Positions 40,082-41,368 of a stretch of DNA of 41,368 nt are shown piece after piece. Under the pieces are notes generated by a model, which saw nothing but the letters and a program-made list of their open reading frames with translations, did no database searches and had not been told where the DNA came from. The stretch is taken from NCBI GenBank assembly GCA_003249225.1, contig QKJQ01000035.1:1-41368 (forward strand), in the 5' to 3' direction. Both the position numbers and the translations under genes were made by a program. The DNA comes from Clostridia bacterium (GTDB lineage Bacteria; Bacillota; Clostridia; Lachnospirales; Lachnospiraceae). Within the stretch, counting starts at the first letter, position 1. Each line of letters opens with the position of its first letter.

Positions 40082-41246
40082 TAAAATTAAAATAAGTGTA
40101 TTATCTTTATCGCTCCTTACCGTAATGGCCGGTGCTGCGGTTGCTCCCGCACTTGGAACGATTTCGGCCCATTTTACAGACGTTCCGCAGACCATTATTA
40201 AGCTGATCATAACCATACCGGCACTAATGATCATACTGACCTCAGTATTGTTCAGCCTTTTGATCACACGTTTCTCACCAAAGGCAATTACCATAGCCGG
40301 TCTGCTCTTGTACATCGTTGGAGGCGCCTGTGCCGGTCTTGCCAACAATATATACCTGCTTCTGGTCTTCCGCGTACTTCTGGGAATTGGCGTCGGACTG
40401 ATCATGCCTTTATCGACCGGATTTCTAACAATACTATTTGACAAAAAAGAGCAATCGAGATTGATGGGTTACTCTTCTGCCATGAATAACCTTGGAGGTA
40501 TTATCGCCACTTCTCTGTCCGGTGTTCTGGTAGCAATGAACTGGAGATACAGCTTCCTTATCTATCTTCTTGGTATCGTTGTCTTTTTGCTGATCTTGTT
40601 CTTCCTGCCAAATGTAACCTTCACGAAATCGGATACATCAGAAAAATCCACACTGACAAAATCAGATTTTAAGACTATTTCCCCTAATGTTTTTATCATA
40701 TTCATGGTCATGATTATATTTTATGCACTTCCCTCGAATTTTTCGATGATTGCCACAAATGCAGCCATTGTTCCGATTGCTTTGGTGGGTCTTCTTATGG
40801 CCGTACAGAATCTGACAGCTTTCCTGATCGGTATGAAACTGGACCTGGTATTAAATATTCTTCGCGGCAAAGCGTCTCAGATTGCTGTACTTACACTGAT
40901 CGCAGGCTTCTTACTGGAAAGCACTTTATCAAGCCATATAGCAACTATTTCAGGCCTTGTTCTGATTGGATTTGGACTTGGTATTATAATCCCGGTTACA
41001 AACTCGCAGATCGCCAATTCAATTTCTCGCAATAAAATTGCCTCTGCTATGTCTGTTATGAGTGCTTTTCTATTCCTTGGACAGTTCCTGTCTCCCTTTA
41101 TTATAGATGCCTTATCCAGTGGTCTAAAGCTTTCTATGCTTCAGTCTCCTTATTACCTGGCTGCAGGAATTTCAACTCTGCTTTTTATCCTTCTTCTCTT
41201 CCTGCCGTCAAAAACTACTAAGACAAATAATTATCCACCCGCATAG
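40074..41246 (+). CDS. MFS efflux transporter
   Basis: 390 residues, about 12 membrane helices. First-half MFS motifs: LGTISAHFTDVPQTIIKLIITIPAL, the loop RFSPKAITIAGLLLYIVGG, FRVLLGIGVGLIMPLSTGFL and MGYSSAMNNLGGIIATSLSG (motif C-like). A basic central loop (about 185-205) separates the halves. By family it is a proton-driven drug or metabolite exporter; the MarR gene in front supports efflux of a small molecule that also acts as inducer. Its start overlaps the marR end by eight bases. The stop codon lies in the loop of a terminator hairpin. Confidence 0.9.
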   Translation: MNNKIKISVLSLSLLTVMAGAAVAPALGTISAHFTDVPQTIIKLIITIPALMIILTSVLFSLLITRFSPKAITIAGLLLYIVGGACAGLANNIYLLLVFRVLLGIGVGLIMPLSTGFLTILFDKKEQSRLMGYSSAMNNLGGIIATSLSGVLVAMNWRYSFLIYLLGIVVFLLILFFLPNVTFTKSDTSEKSTLTKSDFKTISPNVFIIFMVMIIFYALPSNFSMIATNAAIVPIALVGLLMAVQNLTAFLIGMKLDLVLNILRGKASQIAVLTLIAGFLLESTLSSHIATISGLVLIGFGLGIIIPVTNSQIANSISRNKIASAMSVMSAFLFLGQFLSPFIIDALSSGLKLSMLQSPYYLAAGISTLLFILLLFLPSKTTKTNNYPPA

Positions 41247-41260
41247 CGGGTGGTATTTCA
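41235..41260 (+). terminator. Terminator overlapping the MFS stop codon
   Basis: A perfect 8-bp stem CCACCCGC/GCGGGTGG with loop ATA, then TATTT. The stop TAG is formed at the loop, so the last codons build the first arm. Confidence 0.65.
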
Positions 41261-41368
41261 TTTTCGGGCATAGCCCTAATACTACTAGCTGCACACAAGT
41301 GTGCTTATAAGTTGGCCTGCCAGCCATGCGTTGGTTTACTTGCTACCCGTAAACGGGTCCCTCGGATC
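41261..41368. repeat. Hairpin cluster at window edge
   Basis: After the MFS terminator come GGGC-ATA-GCCC (41266-41276), GCACAC-AA-GTGTGC (about 41291-41304) and ACCCG-TAAA-CGGGT (about 41345-41358). No reading frame is supported. Such closely packed short hairpins occur at ends of IS200/IS605-type elements and related guide-RNA regions, but the window stops before this can be settled. Confidence 0.4.

Noticed and set aside
41228..41238. TTATCCACC as a DnaA box
   Set aside because: Single imperfect site inside the MFS gene end; explained by coding and the terminator stem.

Overview
The window looks like the chromosome of a strict-anaerobe, low-GC Clostridia bacterium, most likely Lachnospiraceae-like. 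Supporting this are AGGAGG-type ribosome binding sites with frequent TTG/GTG starts, consensus TTGACA/TATAAT promoters, a class III (oxygen-sensitive) ribonucleotide reductase, a thrS T-box leader, a minimal SUF-like iron-sulfur pair, clostridial-type citrate synthase and DUF4349/DUF342 proteins. This is inference from gene content, not from a marker gene. 

Layout. (1) 1-2162: a minus-strand operon of two ArsP/DUF318-type half-permeases, a ferredoxin domain and a cut-off 4Fe-4S membrane protein, divergent from a Crp/Fnr regulator. A palindrome between them lies exactly at -41.5 of the predicted permease promoter. The second permease carries a one-base frameshift. (2) 2172-12609: a compact, all-minus-strand island. 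It begins with a ParB-like protein, a ParM-like actin and a ribbon-helix-helix ParR-like protein. Small membrane proteins and a highly structured leader follow, then two pilin-like genes with identical products, a TadA/CpaF ATPase, a TadB/TadC-like membrane protein, a row of tiny pilin-like proteins and pseudopilin-like proteins, and two exported proteins, the last a 695-residue secreted protein with internal repeats. It abuts the 3' end of rlmD, a known insertion hotspot for integrative elements, but no integrase is visible. (3) 12886-24097: housekeeping genes (rlmD, a DUF4097 protein, nrdD with NrdR-like boxes, a cold-shock gene, galM, a DUF342 protein, citrate synthase, a GlmU-like beta-helix protein). 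(4) 24101-32143: SufC/SufB-like pair, CorC/CNNM and MgtE magnesium proteins, Mrp ATPase, ilvN, a second cold-shock gene, a PilZ protein. (5) 32309-36627: tRNA-Val, tRNA-Met, ispF, a sensor-like protein that lacks an output domain, deoC, a DUF4349 lipoprotein. (6) 37111-41368: thrS with T-box, a MarR-MFS operon with a repeated operator, and a dense hairpin cluster at the window edge. 

The strongest candidate for something undescribed is the 2.1-12.7 kb island: a Tad-like pilus machine wired to a plasmid-type segregation module (ParM/ParR plus ParB without ParA), with a candidate ParB site inside parB and an attenuator-like leader between the segregation and pilus halves. Several intergenic gaps hold different short tandem repeat arrays (36-37, 13, 19 and 26 bp periods) that no gene explains.
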